Origin: Runella sp. CRIBMP
Lineage (GTDB): Bacteria; Bacteroidota; Bacteroidia; Cytophagales; Spirosomataceae
Assembly (NCBI RefSeq): GCF_009905605.1
Contig: NZ_JAAAKZ010000001.1
Coordinates: 682,001-746,000, forward strand
Reading direction: 5' to 3'
Length of the DNA stretch: 64,000 nucleotides
The notes under the pieces are model-generated. The model ran no database searches and was not told the origin of the DNA. It saw nothing but the letters and a program-made list of their open reading frames with translations. Both the position numbers and the translations under genes were made by a program. Numbering within the stretch: the stretch's first letter is position 1; every line of letters begins with the position of its first letter. This document shows, one piece after another, positions 1 through 7,024 of this stretch.

Positions 1-2176
1 CTAAAAGATTCATGAAAATGGCGTTGGCGTAGGCCGTTTGAGTGTGGCCTTCAAAGCCCATTTCTCCGTCAACGTAGCCTTTCCCATTGCCGTAGGCGGC
101 GGCGTTGCAGATAAATTTGCCTTCGGCGTTGGTGTAATGTTTCAAAAAAGCCGCTTTGACTTTGGCGAATACTTCTTTAAAATGAGCGGCCTCTTTTTCA
201 TCGCCGATGGCGGAAGCCATTTCTTGCATCAAGCTGGCCGAATACGCATAATACATCGTGGCTAGCATATCGGGCGGTGTTTTTTTGCCCACGCTCAGCC
301 AATCGCCAAAGCCGCCTTTGGGGTCAACTTCGGCAAACGCAGTTTCCTTAAACACGTATTCACTTTTGCTTTTTGTTTCCAAAAACTGCATGAATTTCTT
401 CATTTCGGTCCAGTGTGCTTTGATGATTTTGGTATCTCCGTACGACCTGAAAATTTGATACGGATAAATGATACCCGCTTCCATCCATCCCGGTGAGTAC
501 GTGTCTGTGACGCGCACCGAAGGAGCTGGGGCGTAGACGGGATAGGCGCCGTTGGCGAGTTGAGCATCGTTCAAATCCACCACCCATTTGGTGCCAAAGG
601 CCGCAATGTCGTTGTTGAGCGTGGCACTTTTGACGTAGGCTTGAGCGTCACCTGTCCAGCCCAAGCGCTCGTCGCGCTGCGGACAGTCGGTCGGAACTTC
701 CAGATAATTAGACTGTTGTGTCCAGATGATGTTGTGATACAGTTGGTTGACAAAAGCGTTGTCGGTTTCAAACGTCCCCGCTTTGGGCGTGGCCGACGAC
801 AGTACAATCCCCAGAATGTCCTGCATTCCTGGCGCGTACTTCAAGCCTTCGATTTGCACGTACTGAAAACCGTGGTAGGTAAAGCGCGGTTCGTAGATTT
901 CGCCGTTGGGGTCACCTTTGGCGATATACAGGTCGGTGCCCCGCGCTTTGCGCAGGTTTTCGGTCATGAGTTTACCATCAGGATAAAGCATTTCACCGAA
1001 CCTAAAAAGGATAGAATCGCCTTTGGCGGCTTTGAATCGGATGCGAATCAGCCCCGCAAAGTTTTGCCCCATGTCAATCAAATAGGCATTTTTGCCCATT
1101 TGTTTACTATTTTTGGGCGTTAGTCTGGCCACTTCTTGTACGGGGTCGCCTGGGTAAACTTGGAGTTGGCGCTCGGTTTTATCCGAAATGGTAGTCACTT
1201 TTTTCCAATTCGCCTCATTATAATTGGGTTGATTCCAGCCCATTAGCTCTTTGGTTGCGTCGTAGACTTCTCCGTTCAGAATATCAGATTCTATAATGGG
1301 GCCGTAGTTGGCTTTCCACGTATTATCAGTCGCAATTATTTCTTTTTGACCGTTGGTGTATTCAATTTCCAACTGGGCTTTCAGGGCAGGCACATCGCCG
1401 TAAAAGTTTTTCACGACGGGATTTCTAACCAACAAAGCATAGCCCAAATACCCAGCATACCAACCGTAAGAAATGATAGAACCCAACGTGTTTTTGCCAG
1501 GTCGCAGTTCTTTACTTATGTCAAAGGTTTGATAATAAAGGCGTTTGTTGTAGTCGGTCCAGCCGGGAGTGAGATAATCTCTACCGATTTTCTTGCCATT
1601 GATTTGAAATTCATACAAACCTAGTGCTGTCACGTACAACCTTGCTTTTTTTACAATACCTTTTATTTCGACGTCTTTTCTTAGATAGGGGGCAGGTGGC
1701 AAATGGTACTCTTTACCTTTTCCTAAATGATTCAGATTGAGACCAATGAAGTCGGCTTTCCAGTCGTTTTTTTGCAATAAACCCATTTCCCAAGTAGCCG
1801 GAGCGCTCCATGGTCCTGGTTGGTTTTTCTTGTCCCAACTGCGAACTTTCCAAAAGCATATCTGCCGTGATTGAAGGGGTCTTCCTGCGTATTCGATTTG
1901 CGAAGTAGTGTTGCCCGTGACTTTTTTTGTGTCCCACAAATCTGCTTTTCCTTCCTCCAGTAGGGTAATGGAAGACGCCACCAGAATTTGATAGCCCGTT
2001 TGGTATTGACTATTGACCGCCGAGGTCAATTCCCAACTCAAACGCGGATGAGCCACGTCGGTGACGGGGTTTATTTTGTATTCAGAACGCAGGTAGGTAG
2101 CTTTTAAATCGCTTTGGGCGGATACGTAAAGAGAGAAAAAAACGAACAATAATTGGAGGTAAAGCTTCTGAATCAT
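1..2176 (-). CDS. alpha-L-rhamnosidase, GH78 (partial, C-terminus beyond window)
   Basis: An open frame runs without a stop from an ATG at 2176 to the left edge (about 725 codons), so the 3' end is missing; GH78 proteins are usually 900 residues or more. The N-terminus is a signal peptide (MIQKLYLQLLFVFFSLYVSAQ region, cleavage after SAQ), so the enzyme is exported. The first ~400 residues look like the beta-sandwich domains that precede the catalytic domain. The (alpha/alpha)6 domain carries the family signature VPTDCPQRDERLGWTGDAQ, whose acidic residues include the general acid. Family role: hydrolysis of terminal alpha-L-rhamnose from plant or bacterial glycans. It reads away from the desaturase and its own promoter must lie in 2177-2310. 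Assignment is strong; the exact substrate is not readable. Confidence 0.93.
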   Translation of the reverse strand, partial: MIQKLYLQLLFVFFSLYVSAQSDLKATYLRSEYKINPVTDVAHPRLSWELTSAVNSQYQTGYQILVASSITLLEEGKADLWDTKKVTGNTTSQIEYAGRPLQSRQICFWKVRSWDKKNQPGPWSAPATWEMGLLQKNDWKADFIGLNLNHLGKGKEYHLPPAPYLRKDVEIKGIVKKARLYVTALGLYEFQINGKKIGRDYLTPGWTDYNKRLYYQTFDISKELRPGKNTLGSIISYGWYAGYLGYALLVRNPVVKNFYGDVPALKAQLEIEYTNGQKEIIATDNTWKANYGPIIESDILNGEVYDATKELMGWNQPNYNEANWKKVTTISDKTERQLQVYPGDPVQEVARLTPKNSKQMGKNAYLIDMGQNFAGLIRIRFKAAKGDSILFRFGEMLYPDGKLMTENLRKARGTDLYIAKGDPNGEIYEPRFTYHGFQYVQIEGLKYAPGMQDILGIVLSSATPKAGTFETDNAFVNQLYHNIIWTQQSNYLEVPTDCPQRDERLGWTGDAQAYVKSATLNNDIAAFGTKWVVDLNDAQLANGAYPVYAPAPSVRVTDTYSPGWMEAGIIYPYQIFRSYGDTKIIKAHWTEMKKFMQFLETKSKSEYVFKETAFAEVDPKGGFGDWLSVGKKTPPDMLATMYYAYSASLMQEMASAIGDEKEAAHFKEVFAKVKAAFLKHYTNAEGKFICNAAAYGNGKGYVDGEMGFEGHTQTAYANAIFMNLL

Positions 2177-2313
2177 AGTAGTTTAAGGGGTATTAGGATG
2201 TGTAGTAGGGTGCAAATAACCGTGAAACCTCGGTAAAACTATCCTTTACCAACCTATCTTTTATCCAAAAAAATCATTTTTCATTCCTGTTAACAGCCTG
2301 GTTTTGTAGAAAA

Positions 2314-2344
2314 TAAAAAAATCCCCAACAATACGCTGGGGATT
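2314..2344 (-). terminator. rho-independent terminator of the desaturase gene
   Basis: Perfect 8-bp stem AATCCCCA/TGGGGATT (2320-2327 with 2337-2344) and a 9-nt loop. Read on the minus strand it is followed by a run of T. It lies 22 bases past the desaturase stop codon, the expected position. Confidence 0.8.
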
Positions 2345-2366
2345 GGATAAACAAAGAGTGTATTTT

Positions 2367-3479
2367 TTAGCCAATCGCCTCGTTGAGGTCTGGCAAACCG
2401 CCAAAGCGTTTCAGCGTATCTACGTGCGATTGTAGTGCGCTCCAAAACGTAGGATTTTCCATGTAAACCAGCCCAAAATCTTCGGCTGTTTGTTTGACGA
2501 TGGGCGCAATATTGGGATAATGGACGTGACAGATTTTGGGGAAAAGATGATGCTCAATCTGGAAATTCAAACCGCCTACGTACCACGACAGCCACTTGTT
2601 GCGCGGCGAGAAATTGACCGTTGTTTCCAACTGGTGAATGGCCCAATCTTTGGTCACAATGCCCGTTTCGGGAATCACAGGGTGGGATGTTCCTTCTACG
2701 GTATGCGCCAATTGGAAAATAACCGTCAACACTAGTCCAGCGGTGAAGTGCATGACCAGAAAACCAATGATAACTTCTGAAAAAGGAATCGAGAAAACCA
2801 CCACTGGTAGCACCAAAAAAATGGCGAGATAGGTCGATTTAACCACAATCAAATTGAGGAGCGTCAGGGCATTTTGTGCTTTGGTCTGCTTATTGACGCC
2901 ATTGCGGATATACGAAACGAATTGAATAAAATCTTTCAAAAGTACCCAATACAAGGTGAGAATTCCGTAGAAAAAAAACGCATAAATCCACTGAAAGCGA
3001 TGTACTCCTTTGATTTCGGCGTGGGGAGAAAGTTTGACAATACCCCGGTCGCGAATGTCTTCGTCCATCGGTACAATATTGGTGTACGTGTGGTGAAGTA
3101 CGTTGTGTTGTAATTTCCAATTCAGAACGCCGGCTCCCGCCAAATAGATTGAATAACCCAGCCATTTGTTGACCGCAGTACGGTCTGAATAGGCGCCGTG
3201 ATTGGCATCGTGCATGATACTCATTCCAATGCCCGATATGCCAAATCCCATGATAATCCAGAGCGGTATGCTTGCGGCTAGCGAGGGCTGAAAAGCGAGA
3301 ATACAGATAAAAGGAAGAATGTAGGCGCTCAACAAAACGACCGTTTTGACAATCATCGTTCGGTTGGCATGTTTTGGGATATTGTTTTCCTTAAAATAGG
3401 CGTCTACTCTTTTTTTTAGGGTTGGGAAAAATTGACTTTTTTCTTGGGCAACAAATTTTACGTTTTCTTTAAGTTTCAT
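2367..3479 (-). CDS. membrane fatty-acid (acyl-lipid / acyl-CoA) desaturase
   Basis: 370 residues, integral membrane di-iron desaturase. The three histidine boxes are visible: HDANH (residues 90-94), HNVLHH (125-130) and QIEHH (about 307-311). The Gln at the start of the third box is typical of front-end (delta-5/6-like) desaturases. Hydrophobic pairs flank the boxes (about residues 45-85 and 205-265). Unlike eukaryotic front-end enzymes there is no fused cytochrome b5 domain, so an external electron donor is needed. It would introduce a double bond into membrane acyl chains. Start: ATG at 3479. It is monocistronic, with its own terminator, and has no functional link to the neighbouring carbohydrate genes. 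Regiospecificity cannot be read from sequence. Confidence 0.9.
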   Translation of the reverse strand: MKLKENVKFVAQEKSQFFPTLKKRVDAYFKENNIPKHANRTMIVKTVVLLSAYILPFICILAFQPSLAASIPLWIIMGFGISGIGMSIMHDANHGAYSDRTAVNKWLGYSIYLAGAGVLNWKLQHNVLHHTYTNIVPMDEDIRDRGIVKLSPHAEIKGVHRFQWIYAFFFYGILTLYWVLLKDFIQFVSYIRNGVNKQTKAQNALTLLNLIVVKSTYLAIFLVLPVVVFSIPFSEVIIGFLVMHFTAGLVLTVIFQLAHTVEGTSHPVIPETGIVTKDWAIHQLETTVNFSPRNKWLSWYVGGLNFQIEHHLFPKICHVHYPNIAPIVKQTAEDFGLVYMENPTFWSALQSHVDTLKRFGGLPDLNEAIG

Positions 3480-4155
3480 TAAAATTAAAGGTTAGATAGG
3501 CTAAATGTACGAAGCGAAAAATCAAGAGAAGAAGAAGAGTTATTAAGTCTAAGCCTATTCAGGAAACCGCCCTATATTAAAAACGAAAAAGTTTGAATTA
3601 TAATTACTGATTCAGTAAAAATTATAATTCAGAAACCAACTGATTGGCGAACGTATTTAGTAATTCTACAATAGGTTGACGCAAAGATACTGAAAGTCAT
3701 GCAGATTGAGTGCAAAAGAATTTTTCTGAGCAGAGCAGCAAGACAAAAAAACTTGAAATTCTAAAACCGTCACTTAGTTTTAGCCTATACATCGTGCAAA
3801 ATAGCGTTTGATTGCGCATTTCTCCGTTTAATTGGGAGTAAGCTGCTGTCAATTTTTATTTTATAATGCAACTAATGTATATCCCAAAATGAACGATTAA
3901 TAAATTATCAACAGATTGTGCTTCTTTTTGTTTGCGCAGTCCTGCCTTTCGTTTATTATTGTAAAAAAACCTGCCAGATTTTTGATTGTCAGGACTCAAC
4001 GTTAGAGGTGAAATTTCACAACTGTTTCTGCTTGACGCGGTTACAACGTGCCTGTTCATGTCTACAAAAAAGCTGTAATGGTGGAATTGTCGCATAACCC
4101 CCGCCTATGTAGCATATAAAAACAGAATCGTAGTTGAACAGATTTTAATTTTAGT
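3480..4155. other. intergenic region without a supported gene
   Basis: 676 bases of AT-rich sequence. Open frames here (for example 3856-4095 minus) have no recognisable composition or signal and I do not accept them. The stretch upstream of the desaturase ATG must hold its promoter. The only structure I see is the inverted repeat at 3596-3629, listed separately. Confidence 0.6.
3596..3629. repeat. inverted repeat upstream of the desaturase gene
   Basis: Arms AATTATAATT-ACTGA (3596-3610) and TCAGT-AAA-AATTATAATT (3612-3629): 15 pairing bases interrupted by a 3-nt bulge around a single central T. It lies about 120 bases upstream of the desaturase start and could be a regulator site; no function is proven by the sequence. 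Confidence 0.5.
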
Positions 4156-4413
4156 ATGGAAAATGAACCAGTATGGATACTGATTTCAGAATTGTTGGAG
4201 AGCGGATTGGAATATTCTGTTAAGCTTGGCAGGATAGAAAATAAAGATACGTGGATACTCGAAAACAAGGAAAAAGAAGTTGTCGCTTATCAAATAGCCG
4301 AACCCGGAAAAGCCCCGTTTTATAATGTTTACTGCTTAGTAGAATACGAATCTGGAAATGGGGGTGATGAATCAACCCCTGAGATAATCGCCTTTTTAAT
4401 AAAAGGAAGCTAG
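4156..4413 (+). CDS. small hypothetical protein
   Basis: 85 residues, acidic (many Glu), start ATG at 4156. No signal peptide, membrane segment, cysteine pair or known motif; the tail reads as alternating beta-like segments ending in IIAFLIKGS. The overlapping minus-strand frames (4062-4268, 4220-4459) are Cys/Ser/Phe rich with poor composition, so the plus frame is the better candidate. It stands alone between two minus-strand genes and is followed by a 61-bp inverted repeat. I do not recognise the family. Confidence 0.5.
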   Translation: MENEPVWILISELLESGLEYSVKLGRIENKDTWILENKEKEVVAYQIAEPGKAPFYNVYCLVEYESGNGGDESTPEIIAFLIKGS

Positions 4414-4497
4414 ATAGGAGTAGCTGCTCAATTTTTTTGCTTGATTTTCCAACATCCATCCTGCTTTGTTAGGATTCAAGGCTGAAAGGGGAAAGTT

Positions 4498-4558
4498 TCA
4501 CATAATCAATTGGCAACCAAAGGGGCCATGGCCATTTGGCTGCCAATTGATTATGTGA
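4498..4558. repeat. 61-bp near-perfect palindrome
   Basis: Arms of 24 bases (4498-4521 and 4535-4558) pair at 23 of 24 positions, the single mismatch being A4516 against C4540; the centre is 13 bases. It lies between the convergent small ORF (ends 4413) and the nagB-like gene (ends 4643). No T run follows on either side, so it is not a textbook terminator. It may be a bidirectional terminator without a T tract, or a REP-like palindromic repeat. Confidence 0.75.
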
Positions 4559-4642
4559 ACGATTGTTCGGTAAGTGATAAACTGAATTGAGATTGTTTTG
4601 GTGGTTGTGGGTGCTTTTCCACCAACAACCATTTAACTGCCT

Positions 4643-5380
4643 TTATTGTGAAAGCAAACTCGCCGAAAGTTCATCCAAATACAAACTGCAATTGGGGTGT
4701 TTTTGTAAAATGCTCGCAGGATAGAGGTTGCTTACTTCATGTTCCAAACAATCTTTGACGGCCTGCGCTTTTCGTAAATCGGGTACGGAGCAAATGAGGT
4801 GCGCGGTTTTCATGATTTGTTTTACCGACATACTGATGGCTTGTTTGGGTACATCTTCCAAAGTCGGGAACCACCCTTCATTCATTTGCTGACGGCGGCA
4901 GAGGTCGTCCAAGTTTACCACGATGTACGGATTTTCGGTGTCAAAATCAGCCGGAGGGTCGTTGAAGGCTAAGTGGCCGTTTTCGCCGATGCCGACCAGT
5001 GCGACGTCGATGGGGAATTGTTGAATCAACGCGCCCAATCGTGCACATTCTTCTTCGGGATTGACTTCGCCGTCAATCAAATAGCTTGCTTTCAGCGGCG
5101 GCACCTGTTCCAAGAAACGCTCTTTGAGGTATTTACGGAAACTCGCGGGGTGGGAAAGTGGCAGACCGATGTATTCGTCAAGGTGAAACATCGTGACCTT
5201 GCTCCAATCAATGTCTTTATTGGCAATCAGTGTTTGTAACGTTCCGAATTGACTCGCCCCCGTGGCTAAAATAACGTTGGCGAAGCCTTTTTCGGCAATG
5301 GCGCTGCGAATTAACTCGGCCGCTTTTTGCCCAGAAATCTCGCCTAAATCAGTGGGGTTTTTAGAAATATGGATGTTCAT
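4643..5380 (-). CDS. nagB: glucosamine-6-phosphate deaminase (NagB family)
   Basis: 245 residues, cytoplasmic, start ATG at 5380. NagB/6-phosphogluconolactonase fold. Visible motifs are LDEYIGLP (about residues 67-74, substrate-binding aspartate) and GIGENGHLAFNDPP (about 131-144, catalytic region; the Asn-Gly-His form occurs in Gram-positive NagB proteins as well). Family reaction: GlcN-6-P to fructose-6-P plus ammonia. It follows the GH109-type gene on the same strand with a 36-base gap, so the two are probably co-transcribed and may work together on amino sugars. Some Bacteroidota members with this motif are only inferred to be deaminases, so a related sugar-phosphate isomerase is possible. 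Confidence 0.82.
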   Translation of the reverse strand: MNIHISKNPTDLGEISGQKAAELIRSAIAEKGFANVILATGASQFGTLQTLIANKDIDWSKVTMFHLDEYIGLPLSHPASFRKYLKERFLEQVPPLKASYLIDGEVNPEEECARLGALIQQFPIDVALVGIGENGHLAFNDPPADFDTENPYIVVNLDDLCRRQQMNEGWFPTLEDVPKQAISMSVKQIMKTAHLICSVPDLRKAQAVKDCLEHEVSNLYPASILQKHPNCSLYLDELSASLLSQ

Positions 5381-5416
5381 AAAATAAAGAAAAACAGATA
5401 TACGGATTGAGGTGAG

Positions 5417-6859
5417 TTAGAGTGAACGTTCTTTGATTCTGGTATTACCGCCTTTGGTCATGGAGATATCGACGGGTGCGTTATTTTTCCATGAACCGCC
5501 CGTGAAATCAGGCACGTCGATGGAGGCGGAGCGGTTAGCCACCGACCACTCGCTCAGCGGTGCAATGGCGCTCCACGAAGCGGCGTCATATACGTCTTGG
5601 TCGAGCGGCAGGCCATTGCGGAGGCAGTCAATCAGACGCCAGTCCATCAAAAAATCCATGCCGCCGTGGCCGCCCACTTTCTTGGCCAGTTCACCGATGC
5701 GTTTGATGATTTCGGGCTGATATTTTTCTTCCAGTTTTTTGTATTCTTCTTCCGAAATCCAGTCGTGTCCCGTTGAAATCTTACCGGGCAGGGGATATTT
5801 TAGCGCCGTGCCTTTAGTACCACTGACCAAATGAATGCGTGAATACGGTCGCGGGGAGGTTACGTCGTGCTGAACCATGATGGTTTTGCCTTTTTGGGTG
5901 CGAATCGTGGTCGTGTTCATGTTGCCACGAAACGACGCGTTGGCAAATTGCTTGAAATCAGCATCGGTTGCGGCCAATGCGTGGGCCCTCGGAGCCAACA
6001 TAAAATCATTGCTCGCCATCGAGACTAAGTAGTCCATTTTATCGCCGCGATTGATGTTCAAAATCTGACAAATAGGCCCTAATCCGTGCGTCGGGTACAG
6101 GTTGCCGTTGCGTTGATTTTCTTTCAGCCGCCAAAGGTCGTAGCGTTTGCTTTTATCAAAAAACGAATCGTAAATATCGTGAATGTAAGCGCCTTCTACG
6201 TGTACCACTTCCCCGAAAAACCCCTGACGCGCCATGTTGAGGGTGAGTAATTCGAAGAAATCATAACAGCAATTTTCGAGCATCATGCAGTGTTTGCGTG
6301 TGCGCTCGGAGGTTTCGACGAGTTTCCAACAGTCTTCCATCGTAGTAGCGGCGGGGATTTCTACGGCTACATGTTTGCCTTGCTCCATGGCGTAGAGGGC
6401 CATGGGCGCGTGGAGGTTCCAGGGGGTACAAATGTAGACCAAGTCAATATCATTGCGCTCGCAAAGTTTTTTCCATTCGTTTTCGCCTCCCGAATAGAGC
6501 GTTGGATTGTGGGGCGTATTTTCCAGTTTCTTTTTGGCTTCTTGTGCTTTTTCGGGCCGGATATCACAAAGGGCTTTCACCTCCACATTTTCGAGGTACA
6601 CGATGCGGTTGAGCGCCCCAGAACCGCGATTGCCCATGCCAATGTATCCAATCCTGACGGTCTCGATTTTGGGCGCACCGTAGCCACTCATGTTAAATTT
6701 CTGCGTGTAAGGTATGAGTGTTTGTTGTTGAATATGATTCAAAGAGGAGACTGGTTTGGCCGTGGCGCAGGCTTGTGTAATGCCCGCAGAGAGCAGGCCA
6801 AGGCCCATGGTTCCCGTTAGTTTTAAAAAATCGCGGCGTTCTTCCGATGATCTTTGCAT
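5417..6859 (-). CDS. Gfo/Idh/MocA-fold glycosidase, GH109-like (putative alpha-N-acetylgalactosaminidase)
   Basis: 480 residues, ATG at 6859. The N-terminus carries a twin-arginine signal (RRDFLKL at residues 8-14, then a hydrophobic stretch and an Ala-Cys pair near 31-32), so it is exported folded with its bound cofactor. A Rossmann domain starts with GYIGMGNRGSGA (about 72-83), followed by VKALCDIRPEKA, YICTPWNLHAPMA and GKHVAVEIPAA. The HCMMLENCCYDFFE segment matches GH109 enzymes, which use tightly bound NAD for a redox-assisted hydrolysis of alpha-GalNAc. The nagB-like gene follows 36 bases downstream. Other exported Gfo/Idh/MocA proteins are sugar dehydrogenases, so the substrate is inferred. 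Confidence 0.82.
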   Translation of the reverse strand: MQRSSEERRDFLKLTGTMGLGLLSAGITQACATAKPVSSLNHIQQQTLIPYTQKFNMSGYGAPKIETVRIGYIGMGNRGSGALNRIVYLENVEVKALCDIRPEKAQEAKKKLENTPHNPTLYSGGENEWKKLCERNDIDLVYICTPWNLHAPMALYAMEQGKHVAVEIPAATTMEDCWKLVETSERTRKHCMMLENCCYDFFELLTLNMARQGFFGEVVHVEGAYIHDIYDSFFDKSKRYDLWRLKENQRNGNLYPTHGLGPICQILNINRGDKMDYLVSMASNDFMLAPRAHALAATDADFKQFANASFRGNMNTTTIRTQKGKTIMVQHDVTSPRPYSRIHLVSGTKGTALKYPLPGKISTGHDWISEEEYKKLEEKYQPEIIKRIGELAKKVGGHGGMDFLMDWRLIDCLRNGLPLDQDVYDAASWSAIAPLSEWSVANRSASIDVPDFTGGSWKNNAPVDISMTKGGNTRIKERSL

Positions 6860-6988
6860 AAGCGTTCGCAGGTTTAGGCTTTAATGTTGAAGCAATGAGG
6901 GGGAATTAGTCAAAATGAATGAAAAAAGGCTCACTTGTTATAAGAGTCAAGGAGTGACAAGTATTACTCAATACTGCGATATTTTGGC

Positions 6989-6996
6989 TATTTTTG
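6989..6996 (+). promoter_or_regulatory. candidate -7 promoter element of mutS (TANNTTTG)
   Basis: TATTTTTG matches the Bacteroidota -7 consensus TANNTTTG and lies 28 bases upstream of the mutS ATG, leaving a leader of about 20 bases. I could not find a convincing -33 TTTG at the usual spacing, so confidence is limited. Confidence 0.35.
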
Positions 6997-7024
6997 CCCT
7001 CTATTTTTTATTTAATATTGAAGC

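Noticed and set aside
560-1123. 187-codon plus-strand frame at the left edge
   Set aside because: Antisense to the GH78 reading frame, which carries unmistakable family motifs across the same bases.
3856-4095. 79-codon minus frame in the intergenic region
   Set aside because: No motif, no plausible start context and low-complexity composition; not supported as a gene.
4062-4459. Minus-strand frames overlapping the small plus-strand ORF
   Set aside because: Composition looks like a shadow (Ser, Leu, Phe, Cys rich); the plus-strand frame is the more protein-like one.
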